Under the pieces are notes generated by a model. It was not told where the DNA came from, did not search any database, and worked only from the letters and a program-made list of their open reading frames with translations. DNA of 64,000 nt, taken from Solimonas sp964507195. GTDB lineage: Bacteria > Pseudomonadota > Gammaproteobacteria > Nevskiales > Nevskiaceae. This document shows, piece after piece, positions 16,008 to 23,826 of the stretch (the first letter of the stretch is position 1; each line of letters begins with the position of its first letter). The stretch spans positions 59,649 through 123,648 of the forward strand of contig CAZDPA010000001.1 of NCBI GenBank assembly GCA_964507195.1. The letters are read 5' to 3'. Position numbers and translations under genes: made by a program.

Positions 16008-18556
16008 TGCATCACCAATCTTGTTCCCTGAAGAGGAAGTTGAGTTCCATGAAACCGACTTGTTTGTCGACGGCGATTGCACTAGTCCTGCTCACGGCGA
16101 ACACACCATCCCATGCGCAGACCGCTGATTCACCGGCTGACACGGACATGCTGACCGCGGACGGTGCAGCTTCCGGCGCCGGCGAAGATAGCGAGATTGC
16201 CGTGATCCCGGTCGAGCCGCTGGACGTGGCTGCCGAGCCGGTGCCGGCGCCGCCGACCGACGGCGTTGTGCGGCTGGAAGAGATTGTTGTCACTGCTCAG
16301 AAGCGCAAGCAATCGCTGCAGGACGTGCCAGTCTCAGTCTCAGTTATCAACCAGGATCAGCTGGAAAGCCAGAACATCACCGATGTTTCTGATCTGGCCC
16401 GTGCCATCCCTTCGGTTGAGATCAATGGTCCGTCTGGCAATTACAACAGCAAGATGAGCATCCGTGGGCTATCGACGGAATCCTACAGCCGCACGGCGGA
16501 GCAGGCTGTGTCGTTCGTTCTTGATGGCGTCGTCCTCGGCAAGGCGCCGACGACAACATTGTTCGACATTGATCACGTTGAGGTCCTTCGTGGACCGCAA
16601 GGCACGTTGTTCGGAAAGAATGCATCCGCAGGCGTCGTCAGCATTGTCACTAACGCGCCGAATCCCGGCGGCTTCGATGCTGCGGCCCGAATTGATCTGG
16701 GATCCGAGTACGGGTATCGCCTCCTGCAGGGGGCCGTCAATATCCCGATCAGCTATACATCGGCGTTGCGCATAAATGTCGGCCAGACCTACTACACCGG
16801 GTTTATCCACAACAATGCGCGAGACGCGGACAATGAACAGGATACACAGGGCGTGCGTGCGCGCTTTCTATGGGACATCACCGACGATCTGACGCTGAAT
16901 CTGATCGCCGACTTCGAGAAGCAGTTTGTCAGCGAGCAGACCTATCTCCTATTCCGCGAGTACGTGGATCGCGATACGCAGGAACCGCAGCCGCTGCCGG
17001 ACTGCGGCGGCGCGTACGCCACGCCGGACAATCTCATCTCCTGTAATGGCGATCCAAACTTCGCCGACCGCAAGGCCTATGGGTACTCAGCGCAGCTAGA
17101 TTGGTCAATTGGGGACTACACCATTACTTCCATCAGTGCGCTGCGTCATTACGAGGAGCACAGCGAAGCGGATGTCGATGGCCTGCCCGGCGACTACTTC
17201 CGCAACGGCAACATCTACGACAACCGCGTCCTGTCTCACGAGATCCGTCTAGCCTCGCCGGCGGAGGATCAACTCAGCTATGTTTTTGGCCTCTACTACT
17301 TCGACACCGAGATTCCAAACCTTCTGAATCAGACCATCGGCACAGATGGCGTCGTAGCCGTTGCGGCCGGTGCATTGGGCATCGCTCTGTGTGCAGATTA
17401 CGGAATATGCCTGGGGGAGGCGGTGGCGGTAGAGCAGCCGAATGAGTTCGTCGCCAAGATTCGCAGCGAGGCGGCTTTCGGCGAACTGACCTATCGTCTC
17501 AGCGACGATCTGCGGGTCATCGCAGGCGGGCGCTACACACGCGATGATGTCGATCTCGTCGGTGCGGCGTACGCTGGCTTCGGCTCCCAATTCGGTCTGC
17601 TGGATATCGTGCTTTCGCAGATTCCGATAATTACGGTCACAGAACTAGCAGCTCGCGAAAAGGTCAGCAACTTTTCGTGGAAGCTTGGTGTCCAGTTCGA
17701 CTTCAGTCCCGACATCATGACTTACTTCACGGCATCTGAAGGCTATAAGGGGCCGCAGATCGTATTCGTCCCGCCGGTGCTTGCACCGGCAGTCAACAAT
17801 GGGGCGGTGACCCGTCCGCACGAGGCTTACACCAGCATTGTGCGGCCAGAGTATCCGCGAGCCTACGAGCTTGGTATCAAGACGCGCCTGTTCGATGGCG
17901 CGTTGATTGCCAATGCCAGCTTGTTCCATACGACTGTCAAGGACTATCAGTCTTCGCAGTTCAACGACAACGCTGAATTTGTGCCGATCAATATCTCCGA
18001 AGTCGTCTCCCAGGGCTTCGAACTCGATGTCATGGGCTTCCTCGCAGAGGGCTGGAGGATTGGTACAGGATTGCTGCTAAACAAGGCGACCTACCCGGAT
18101 GGCTACAGATGGCCTTGCACGCAGATGATCAGGGGTTGCGAGGGTACGAGTGCCAACGATCTGCAGGATATCGGTGGCGAGCAACTGGCTGTGGCACCGA
18201 AGGTCAAGGTGACCTTCTCCTCCGAATATGAACGGCAACTGTTCAGCTTCGCCAAGGGGTTCGTCAGCACCGACGTGGTCTTTCGCAGCTCCACCCGCTT
18301 CATGCCAAACTTCGATACGCGCACCCAGGTCGGCGACCGCACGGTGGTCGGTGCGCGGCTCGGTCTACGAAGCTTGGAAGCAAAATGGGAGCTGTCGCTG
18401 TTTGGTCGCAACCTCACAAACGAGCACAATCCGACGTACGTCATCGCGCCATACCTTGTCGATGAACTCAGCGCACCTGACAAGGATACCGTCGGCCATG
18501 TGCTGAGTACCGAATCGTTTCGCTTTTTTGGCATATCTGCGGCCGTTCGCTTCTGA
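16007..18556 (+). CDS. TonB-dependent outer-membrane receptor, cluster 3
   Basis: 849 residues. Signal peptide with hydrophobic core L-S-T-A-I-A-L-V-L-L-T-A ending in S-H-A; an internal ATG at 16049 would give a shorter version. After an acidic linker comes a TonB box (E-E-I-V-V-T-A), then the plug domain (D-V-P-V-S-V-S-V, then V-E-V-L-R-G-P-Q-G-T-L-F-G), then a long beta-barrel ending in Phe. It should take up a substrate across the outer membrane using TonB energy. The length and the A-Q-K-R style of plug fit receptors for organic substrates rather than small siderophores, but the ligand is not determined. The TGATG overlap with the ligase gene ties uptake to breakdown. Confidence 0.93.
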   Translation: MHHQSCSLKRKLSSMKPTCLSTAIALVLLTANTPSHAQTADSPADTDMLTADGAASGAGEDSEIAVIPVEPLDVAAEPVPAPPTDGVVRLEEIVVTAQKRKQSLQDVPVSVSVINQDQLESQNITDVSDLARAIPSVEINGPSGNYNSKMSIRGLSTESYSRTAEQAVSFVLDGVVLGKAPTTTLFDIDHVEVLRGPQGTLFGKNASAGVVSIVTNAPNPGGFDAAARIDLGSEYGYRLLQGAVNIPISYTSALRINVGQTYYTGFIHNNARDADNEQDTQGVRARFLWDITDDLTLNLIADFEKQFVSEQTYLLFREYVDRDTQEPQPLPDCGGAYATPDNLISCNGDPNFADRKAYGYSAQLDWSIGDYTITSISALRHYEEHSEADVDGLPGDYFRNGNIYDNRVLSHEIRLASPAEDQLSYVFGLYYFDTEIPNLLNQTIGTDGVVAVAAGALGIALCADYGICLGEAVAVEQPNEFVAKIRSEAAFGELTYRLSDDLRVIAGGRYTRDDVDLVGAAYAGFGSQFGLLDIVLSQIPIITVTELAAREKVSNFSWKLGVQFDFSPDIMTYFTASEGYKGPQIVFVPPVLAPAVNNGAVTRPHEAYTSIVRPEYPRAYELGIKTRLFDGALIANASLFHTTVKDYQSSQFNDNAEFVPINISEVVSQGFELDVMGFLAEGWRIGTGLLLNKATYPDGYRWPCTQMIRGCEGTSANDLQDIGGEQLAVAPKVKVTFSSEYERQLFSFAKGFVSTDVVFRSSTRFMPNFDTRTQVGDRTVVGARLGLRSLEAKWELSLFGRNLTNEHNPTYVIAPYLVDELSAPDKDTVGHVLSTESFRFFGISAAVRF

Positions 18557-18578
18557 GACTCTGCGATACTTGTGCTCT

Positions 18579-19253
18579 ATGCTCAGTCCAAGAAAAAAGC
18601 CCTTGACGCCGCGCAAGCGTCCGATCAAGGCCAAGGCGACCCTCAAGGACGTCCAACGCGAGGCCACACAAGCGGCGATCCTGCAGGCCGCGCTGGCTAG
18701 CTTTTCGGAACATGGATTCGCAGGAAGCTCGACACGCGATATCGCCGCGATGGCCAAGGTCCACCATGCGTTGATCAAGTACCACTTCAAGACCAAAGAA
18801 GCGCTCTGGCAGGCGGCGGTCGAGTTTCTTTTCGTCCGCCAGGATCAGGAGCTTCGCGCCGAGGCACAGGCGAGCCCGATGCGCACGGCGCGTGATCGTC
18901 GCGAGGCGGTGCGCGCGGCGCTGCGCCACTACATCTTGTATTGCGCGCGCCACCCGGAGCATGCGCGAATCATGATGCAGGAGAGCATGCGCGAAACCCC
19001 GCGCCTACGCTGGGTGGTGGACAAGTACATCCGCGGTGCCGCGGAATCGTCACGTCACTTCATTCGGGCTCTCAAGCGCGAGACACCATTTGCCGATGTG
19101 TCCGATCTCGCGCTCAACTATATGATCGCTGGCGCCGCGCAGTCGCTGTACACCCTGGCACCGGAGGTCAAACGGATATGGGGCGCTGACCCAACGGATC
19201 CCAAGATCGTCAATGATCACATCGATGCGATGCTGAAAGTCTTTGTCCCTTAA
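18579..19253 (+). CDS. TetR-family regulator, cluster 3
   Basis: 224 residues from the ATG at 18579; the open frame starts at 18528 inside the receptor gene, which is less likely. After a basic tail (R-K-K-P-L-T-P-R-K-R) the TetR helix-turn-helix is visible: A-A-L-A-S-F-S-E-H-G-F-A-G-S-S-T-R-D-I-A, then H-H-A-L-I-K-Y-H-F-K-T-K-E-A-L-W. The C-terminal ligand-binding part is helical. It lies in the operon it probably controls. The two related 22-bp palindromes at 12812 and 22096 are its likely operators, the inducer being a pathway compound; that link is inference. Confidence 0.9.
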   Translation: MLSPRKKPLTPRKRPIKAKATLKDVQREATQAAILQAALASFSEHGFAGSSTRDIAAMAKVHHALIKYHFKTKEALWQAAVEFLFVRQDQELRAEAQASPMRTARDRREAVRAALRHYILYCARHPEHARIMMQESMRETPRLRWVVDKYIRGAAESSRHFIRALKRETPFADVSDLALNYMIAGAAQSLYTLAPEVKRIWGADPTDPKIVNDHIDAMLKVFVP

Positions 19254-19324
19254 GGCGCACGCCGTGCTGCGCATCGAGTTGCAGATCCCTCCAGTCCATT
19301 CGTATCAGCTGATAGCAGGCGAGC

Positions 19325-21280
19325 ATGTCCAATTCCTCCGCGGCGCAGTGGGTCAAAACCCGCGGCCGCCATTTTGTTGATGATCACGGCCGCCAGCTGA
19401 TCCTGCGCGGCATCAATCTTGGCGGCGACGCGAAAGTTCCTTACCCGTACGGAGGAACCGAGAATCCCAGCGATTTTTCGGATCACCACAGTGTGTCTTT
19501 CGTCGGGCGACCATTTCCGGAAGACGAGGCCGACATCCATCTGGCGCGATTACGCCTTTGGGGTTTCAAAATTCTGCGCCTGGTCATCACCTGGGAGGCG
19601 GTCGAGCATGCCGGTCCTGGGCAATATGACCTGGCTTACATTGAGTATCTGAGGCGCCTCTGCGAATGCGCGGCGCAGCACGATCAAGCAGTCTTCATTG
19701 ACTTTCACCAGGATGTCTGGAGCCGCATGAGCGGCGGCAGCGGTGCGCCTGGCTGGATCTTCGACGCACTGGGCATGGATCTGACTCGCTTCGATGCGGC
19801 AGATGCTGCGCTTACCATGCAGCAGCGCTACGACTACAGCAGCAGCACGGCGGTGCAGAACGAGCACTATGCGCCAATGAGTTGGCCCTGCAACTACGAC
19901 ATGGCTGTCAATGGCATTGTCTGGAGCGCTTTCTGGCTGGGTCAGCGCTTGACACCGGCATGGCACGTTAACGGCGAGAATGTGCAGCGTTATCTGCAGA
20001 GGCACTTTCTCGGCGCCATGAGTGCCGTCGCCGAGCGCCTCGTCGATCTGCCAAATGTCATCGGCTTCGACAGTCTTAACGAGCCTGGTACCGGTTGGAT
20101 AGGTCAGCGCATGACGGAGAGTCCCGGCGAGCCCTCGCCGCTGCGGGCCGGCTTGCGCTGGACTGCGTTCGACGCCCTGAAAGCGGCCTCCGGCCTGTCG
20201 ACGACGTTGCAATGCACCGTGGCCAACGCCGCAAGGACGCAGATTGAAAAGACCGTCGAGGTGCTGATCAATCCACATGCTATATCGATCTGGAAGCCTG
20301 GTGTTCAATGTCCCTATGCGATGTCTGGCGCCTGGTCTATGCAGGGTGAAGCCTCAGTGATCGATGCAGATTTCTTTCGCATCCAAAACGACGAGGTGCT
20401 CGATGTCGAACGCCACGGTATGCAGCCGTTTTTTCGCGACGTTGCTACGACGATTCGCCAGCTAAGGCCAGAGTGGCTGCTGTTTGCCGAAATCAATCCG
20501 GGAGCAACTGCAACCGGCCGCAGCTTTCCGGAGTACATGCCGGACAACTGGGTCAATGCCAGCCACTGGTATGACGTGAAGCTGTTATGGAGCAAGCAGT
20601 TCAAGTTCGATCTGAGCGACACGGATCGGGAATCACTGTTCCAGCGCTATTGCGGGCAGCTCGGCTATCTGCAGAATCTTGGGGAGCACTCCGGTCACGA
20701 GGTGCCCGCGCTGATCGGCGAGTTCGGTACACCGTACGATCTCGACGGCGGAGAAGCGTTTTGCCGTTGGGCAGAAGGAGAACGCGGCGACCGCTTGTGG
20801 GCGTCGCACACTCTAGCGCTGAGCCTGATGTACGACGCCATGGATGCGCTGCATCTGTCATCGACGCAATGGAACTACACGGCCAGCAACCGGAACGACT
20901 TGCGTATCGGTGACCGCTGGAACCAAGAGGATCTTTCAATCTATTCCGAGGATCAGCGAACCAGTGACGATGATCCGTACTCCGGAGCGCGCGCGGCAAA
21001 GGGTTTTTGCCGGCCGTATGCTCAAGCCATCCAGGGTACGCTGCGCGAAATCCGAGTATGGACGGAGCCAGCTCAGCTGAAGCTGCAGTACGATGCGGAC
21101 GCGCTCGTCGCGCGTCCTACAGTGATCTACGTCCCGCCGCACTACGGGGATGCGGTGCTTCCCGAAGTGACCGGCGTTCAATGCGAAATTCTTTTCGACG
21201 CAGCGAAGCGTGAGCTGAGCTTGTTGGCTTCGTCTTCAGGCCGAGTTGACCTGTGGCTGTGCGCGGAGGCCCGCGCCTAG
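19325..21280 (+). CDS. GH5 glycosidase, endoglycoceramidase/steryl-glucosidase-like
   Basis: 651 residues. GH5 (clan A) features: L-R-G-I-N-L-G-G near 27-34, F-H-Q-D at 127-130, the acid/base Glu253 in L-N-E-P and the nucleophile Glu466 in I-G-E-F-G. The later W-N-Y-T followed by W-N-Q-E-D-L-S-I-Y-S resembles the GH5_12 group, which includes fungal steryl-beta-glucosidases and glucosylceramidases. A C-terminal beta-sandwich tail is likely. No signal peptide is seen, so it should act in the cytoplasm after import, perhaps by the GPH transporter at 22168. It would release a sugar from a lipid, sterol or other hydrophobic glycoside; the substrate is inferred from family only. Its stop overlaps the stop of the convergent hydrolase gene. 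Confidence 0.82.
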   Translation: MSNSSAAQWVKTRGRHFVDDHGRQLILRGINLGGDAKVPYPYGGTENPSDFSDHHSVSFVGRPFPEDEADIHLARLRLWGFKILRLVITWEAVEHAGPGQYDLAYIEYLRRLCECAAQHDQAVFIDFHQDVWSRMSGGSGAPGWIFDALGMDLTRFDAADAALTMQQRYDYSSSTAVQNEHYAPMSWPCNYDMAVNGIVWSAFWLGQRLTPAWHVNGENVQRYLQRHFLGAMSAVAERLVDLPNVIGFDSLNEPGTGWIGQRMTESPGEPSPLRAGLRWTAFDALKAASGLSTTLQCTVANAARTQIEKTVEVLINPHAISIWKPGVQCPYAMSGAWSMQGEASVIDADFFRIQNDEVLDVERHGMQPFFRDVATTIRQLRPEWLLFAEINPGATATGRSFPEYMPDNWVNASHWYDVKLLWSKQFKFDLSDTDRESLFQRYCGQLGYLQNLGEHSGHEVPALIGEFGTPYDLDGGEAFCRWAEGERGDRLWASHTLALSLMYDAMDALHLSSTQWNYTASNRNDLRIGDRWNQEDLSIYSEDQRTSDDDPYSGARAAKGFCRPYAQAIQGTLREIRVWTEPAQLKLQYDADALVARPTVIYVPPHYGDAVLPEVTGVQCEILFDAAKRELSLLASSSGRVDLWLCAEARA

Positions 21281-22062
21281 TCGCTTTCCAGCAGAAAGTT
21301 GCGTAACACGGCGTTGAATGCTTCGGGGCGTTCCACTGGCAGTGCGTGGCGCGAGTCCGCGACTATGACATGGCGCGCGTTTGTCAGTCTTGCGACATAC
21401 GCTTCTTTGCGGGAGATTGGCCAGTAGTCCTGATCCGCGCTGACGACCAGAACGGGGCAGTGAATATCGCTAAGGCGTGCTGTCAGGTCAGTACCCATCA
21501 CAGCGTTCAGGGCTGCCAGATACGGCGCGACACTGTTGTTGGCGAAACGTCGCTCAAAATCTGCGCGCAGTTCGACGTGGGACGCGTCAGGCAACAGGCG
21601 TTTGGCGAGGATGCGGCCGAATGGCTTCAGGCCAACAGTGCGAATGAGTAGGCGGCGCTGCCAAAGTTGAAGTCGCTCTATGAACCGCTGCGGCCTGAGG
21701 TCCGGTCCGCTGTTGACGACAACCAGTCGCCTGACCAGCGTTGGATAGTCGGCGGCCAACTGCAGGCTGACCATGCCGCCCAGAGATAGACCGACCAAGT
21801 CCACCGGTCCGGTCTTCAAGGTTTGCAGCAGATCGGCGACGTCCTTGGCGAGCATCTGAGTCGAATAGGGGCCGGCCGGTCGCTGCGAACGTCCGTGACC
21901 ACGCAGATCCATCGTGATCACCTGACGATTGCTCGTAAAGGCTGGAACCTGCGCAGCCCAGTCATGTGCAGATGAGCCGAGCCCGTGCACAAAGACCAGA
22001 GGAGCGCCGGACCCCAGCACCTCGTAGTACAACTGAATTCCGTTGATTTCAGCGTCGCTCAT
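21277..22062 (-). CDS. Alpha/beta hydrolase, cluster 3
   Basis: 261 residues, full length for a single-domain alpha/beta hydrolase. Oxyanion strand V-F-V-H-G-L-G-S, nucleophile Ser93 in G-L-S-L-G-G, probable acid Asp in S-A-D-Q-D-Y and His in D-S-R-H-A-L. There is no signal peptide. The family covers esterases, lactonases (3-oxoadipate enol-lactonase-like) and others, so the exact reaction is open. It is convergent with the GH5 gene and divergent from the GPH transporter. The shared promoter region carries a 22-bp palindrome matching the one before the esterase operon, so it probably belongs to the same regulon. Confidence 0.87.
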   Translation of the reverse strand: MSDAEINGIQLYYEVLGSGAPLVFVHGLGSSAHDWAAQVPAFTSNRQVITMDLRGHGRSQRPAGPYSTQMLAKDVADLLQTLKTGPVDLVGLSLGGMVSLQLAADYPTLVRRLVVVNSGPDLRPQRFIERLQLWQRRLLIRTVGLKPFGRILAKRLLPDASHVELRADFERRFANNSVAPYLAALNAVMGTDLTARLSDIHCPVLVVSADQDYWPISRKEAYVARLTNARHVIVADSRHALPVERPEAFNAVLRNFLLESD

Positions 22063-22095
22063 CGTTGGCCCTGCAGAGTTCGGTTCCTCGATAAC

Positions 22096-22117
22096 ATGTT
22101 ATACAATTGCATAACAT
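22096..22117. promoter_or_regulatory. 22-bp near-perfect palindrome in divergent promoter
   Basis: Left half ATGTTATACAA and right half TTGCATAACAT are complementary except for one position. The site lies between the hydrolase gene (start 22062, minus) and the GPH transporter (plus). It has the same length and a related half-site to the palindrome at 12812, which points to one shared regulator, most likely the TetR at 18579. Confidence 0.65.
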
Positions 22118-22167
22118 ATACAAGCAACCGCGGTGCACGCGATGCGCGGGGCCGCTTGAAGTAGTTG

Positions 22168-23559
22168 ATGAACTACGATGGAGCGGAGATGCGATCTACA
22201 ACAATGAGTCTGGGTCGACGAATAGCACTGGGCGCGGGTGACTTCGGCTTCAATCTCTACTGGCAGCTTGCCGGGATGTACCTTCTGTATTTCTATACAG
22301 ATGGGGGGGGATGGCGGCCCGCCGTAGCCGGGACGATCTATATGGCCGCGCTGATCTGGGACGCCATTTTGGATCCCCTTATTGGTAGCATGGTCGACCG
22401 AACACGAAGCCGACACGGGCGTTATAGACCCTATCTAATGTTTGGCGGATTTCCTTTGGCCGCTGTTTTCGTAGTGATGCTGTTTCAGCCCGAAGGAACT
22501 CACGCGGGAGCAACGTGGTTCGCCGCGTTTCTTCACGGCAGTTTCCGAACCCTGTATGCGTTAGTCGCCATCCCATACGCGTCGATGTTTGCTCGGGTCA
22601 CGCGCGATGCGCGCCTACGAGCGGATCTCGCAGGATTTCGGATGATGTTCGCAACGGCAGCCGCAATCTCAGTAGCAAGTGGCACGCTGCCACTTGTGCA
22701 CGGCCTGGCTACTCCAGAAGATCCCCGTCGCGGTTGGATCATTCTGGCGGCGCTTTTCGGAGGAATCGCCCTGCTGTTGTTCCAGCTAGTTGCCTGGGCG
22801 ACAAAAGGTTACGACCTTTCAGAGGTAGAAACTGAGCCGCGGCCGCTACTGCGAGCATCTATTCAATCGCTGACTCAGAACCGAGCTCTCATACTAATTC
22901 TATGTGCCGTGATGATCTCGGCACTCTGCAACACTCTGTTCGGAAAAAATCTGTTGTACTACTTCAAGTACGTTGTTGGACGCGAAGACCTGGGGGGTCT
23001 CGCGCTATCGGTCGCGGCTGCGTCTACCGCTTTGTTTGTTCCGGTGTTCACTGTCTTGGCGCGTACCATTGGCAAGCGCGCCGCGTGGCTCTGCGGCGGC
23101 GTTCCTGGGCTTTTTGGACTTGTCGTTTGGCATATGTCAGACGGCATGGGGACTACCTATCTATTCGCTGCCTTGGCTCTCTGCGGCGTGGGGTCTGCAT
23201 CGGCGGCGGTATGCTTTTGGTCAATGCTGCCGGATACGGTGGAGTACGGTGAATGGAAAAGTGGCCTTCGCACCGAATCCCTGGTATTTGGGGTAGCTAT
23301 CCTCGGGCAAAAGTTAGCGCTCGGACTTGGTGCAGGCCTTCTTGGCATGCTTCTCGGCCAAATCGGGTACGTTGCAAATTCCGCGCAGACGCCAGCCACC
23401 ATTGCGGCCATCAAGTCGATGATGTTCTGGATCCCTTTCCTCGGCGGGGCTGCCTCTATGCTTCTCATCTCCTTGTATCCAATAACATTGGATTTCCATC
23501 GTCGAATCGTTAGTGAAATTGCAGCGAAGCAAGTCGCCCGGAAGCCAGAATACAGCTGA
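22168..23559 (+). CDS. GPH-family (MelB-like) sugar/cation symporter, cluster 3
   Basis: About 463 residues; possible starts are the ATGs at 22168, 22189 and 22204, the last giving M-S-L-G-R-R. It is an MFS_2/GPH transporter with twelve hydrophobic segments, an N-terminal G-A-G-D-F-G-F-N and the typical loop D-P-L-I-G-S-M-V-D-R-T with R-H-G-R-Y-R-P-Y. GPH carriers import glycosides, glucuronides or related solutes with Na+ or H+. Here it would bring the glycoside or its fragment into the cell for the GH5 enzyme. It is transcribed away from the hydrolase gene from a shared operator region. Confidence 0.9.
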   Translation: MNYDGAEMRSTTMSLGRRIALGAGDFGFNLYWQLAGMYLLYFYTDGGGWRPAVAGTIYMAALIWDAILDPLIGSMVDRTRSRHGRYRPYLMFGGFPLAAVFVVMLFQPEGTHAGATWFAAFLHGSFRTLYALVAIPYASMFARVTRDARLRADLAGFRMMFATAAAISVASGTLPLVHGLATPEDPRRGWIILAALFGGIALLLFQLVAWATKGYDLSEVETEPRPLLRASIQSLTQNRALILILCAVMISALCNTLFGKNLLYYFKYVVGREDLGGLALSVAAASTALFVPVFTVLARTIGKRAAWLCGGVPGLFGLVVWHMSDGMGTTYLFAALALCGVGSASAAVCFWSMLPDTVEYGEWKSGLRTESLVFGVAILGQKLALGLGAGLLGMLLGQIGYVANSAQTPATIAAIKSMMFWIPFLGGAASMLLISLYPITLDFHRRIVSEIAAKQVARKPEYS

Positions 23560-23734
23560 CGAGTGGAAGCACCGCATCCTGTCGGCCGTTGTTTTTGGAA
23601 GAATAGAGAGTTCAGCCACAGCTCCCCATTGGGAATTCGCGGTACGCCTCCGGATCGTCGTCTTTGTCTTCGTCGAACAATTCGTCGCCGAAGATCAAGG
23701 GCATGCTCGAGCCATTCGATCCATAGGCTTTTGA

Positions 23735-23787
23735 TGAGCAACCGGTGCGGTTCGAAAATCCGAAACCGCGACAGACACGGTTGCTCA
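23735..23787. repeat. Long inverted repeat between convergent genes
   Basis: The arms TGAGCAACCG (23735-23744) and CGGTTGCTCA (23778-23787) are exact complements. A second, inner imperfect stem (GCGGTT against AACCGC) lies within the loop. It lies between the 3' ends of the convergent transporter and S9 peptidase genes, so a bidirectional transcription stop is possible, but no T-run follows on either strand. Confidence 0.5.
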
Positions 23788-23826
23788 CGAAAATGGTCTG
23801 AATATTCCGGAATCGGCTATTTTTGT

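Noticed and set aside
23735..23787. tRNA-like T-arm (GGTTCGAAAATCC) in the hairpin
   Set aside because: No acceptor, D or anticodon stems can be drawn around it.
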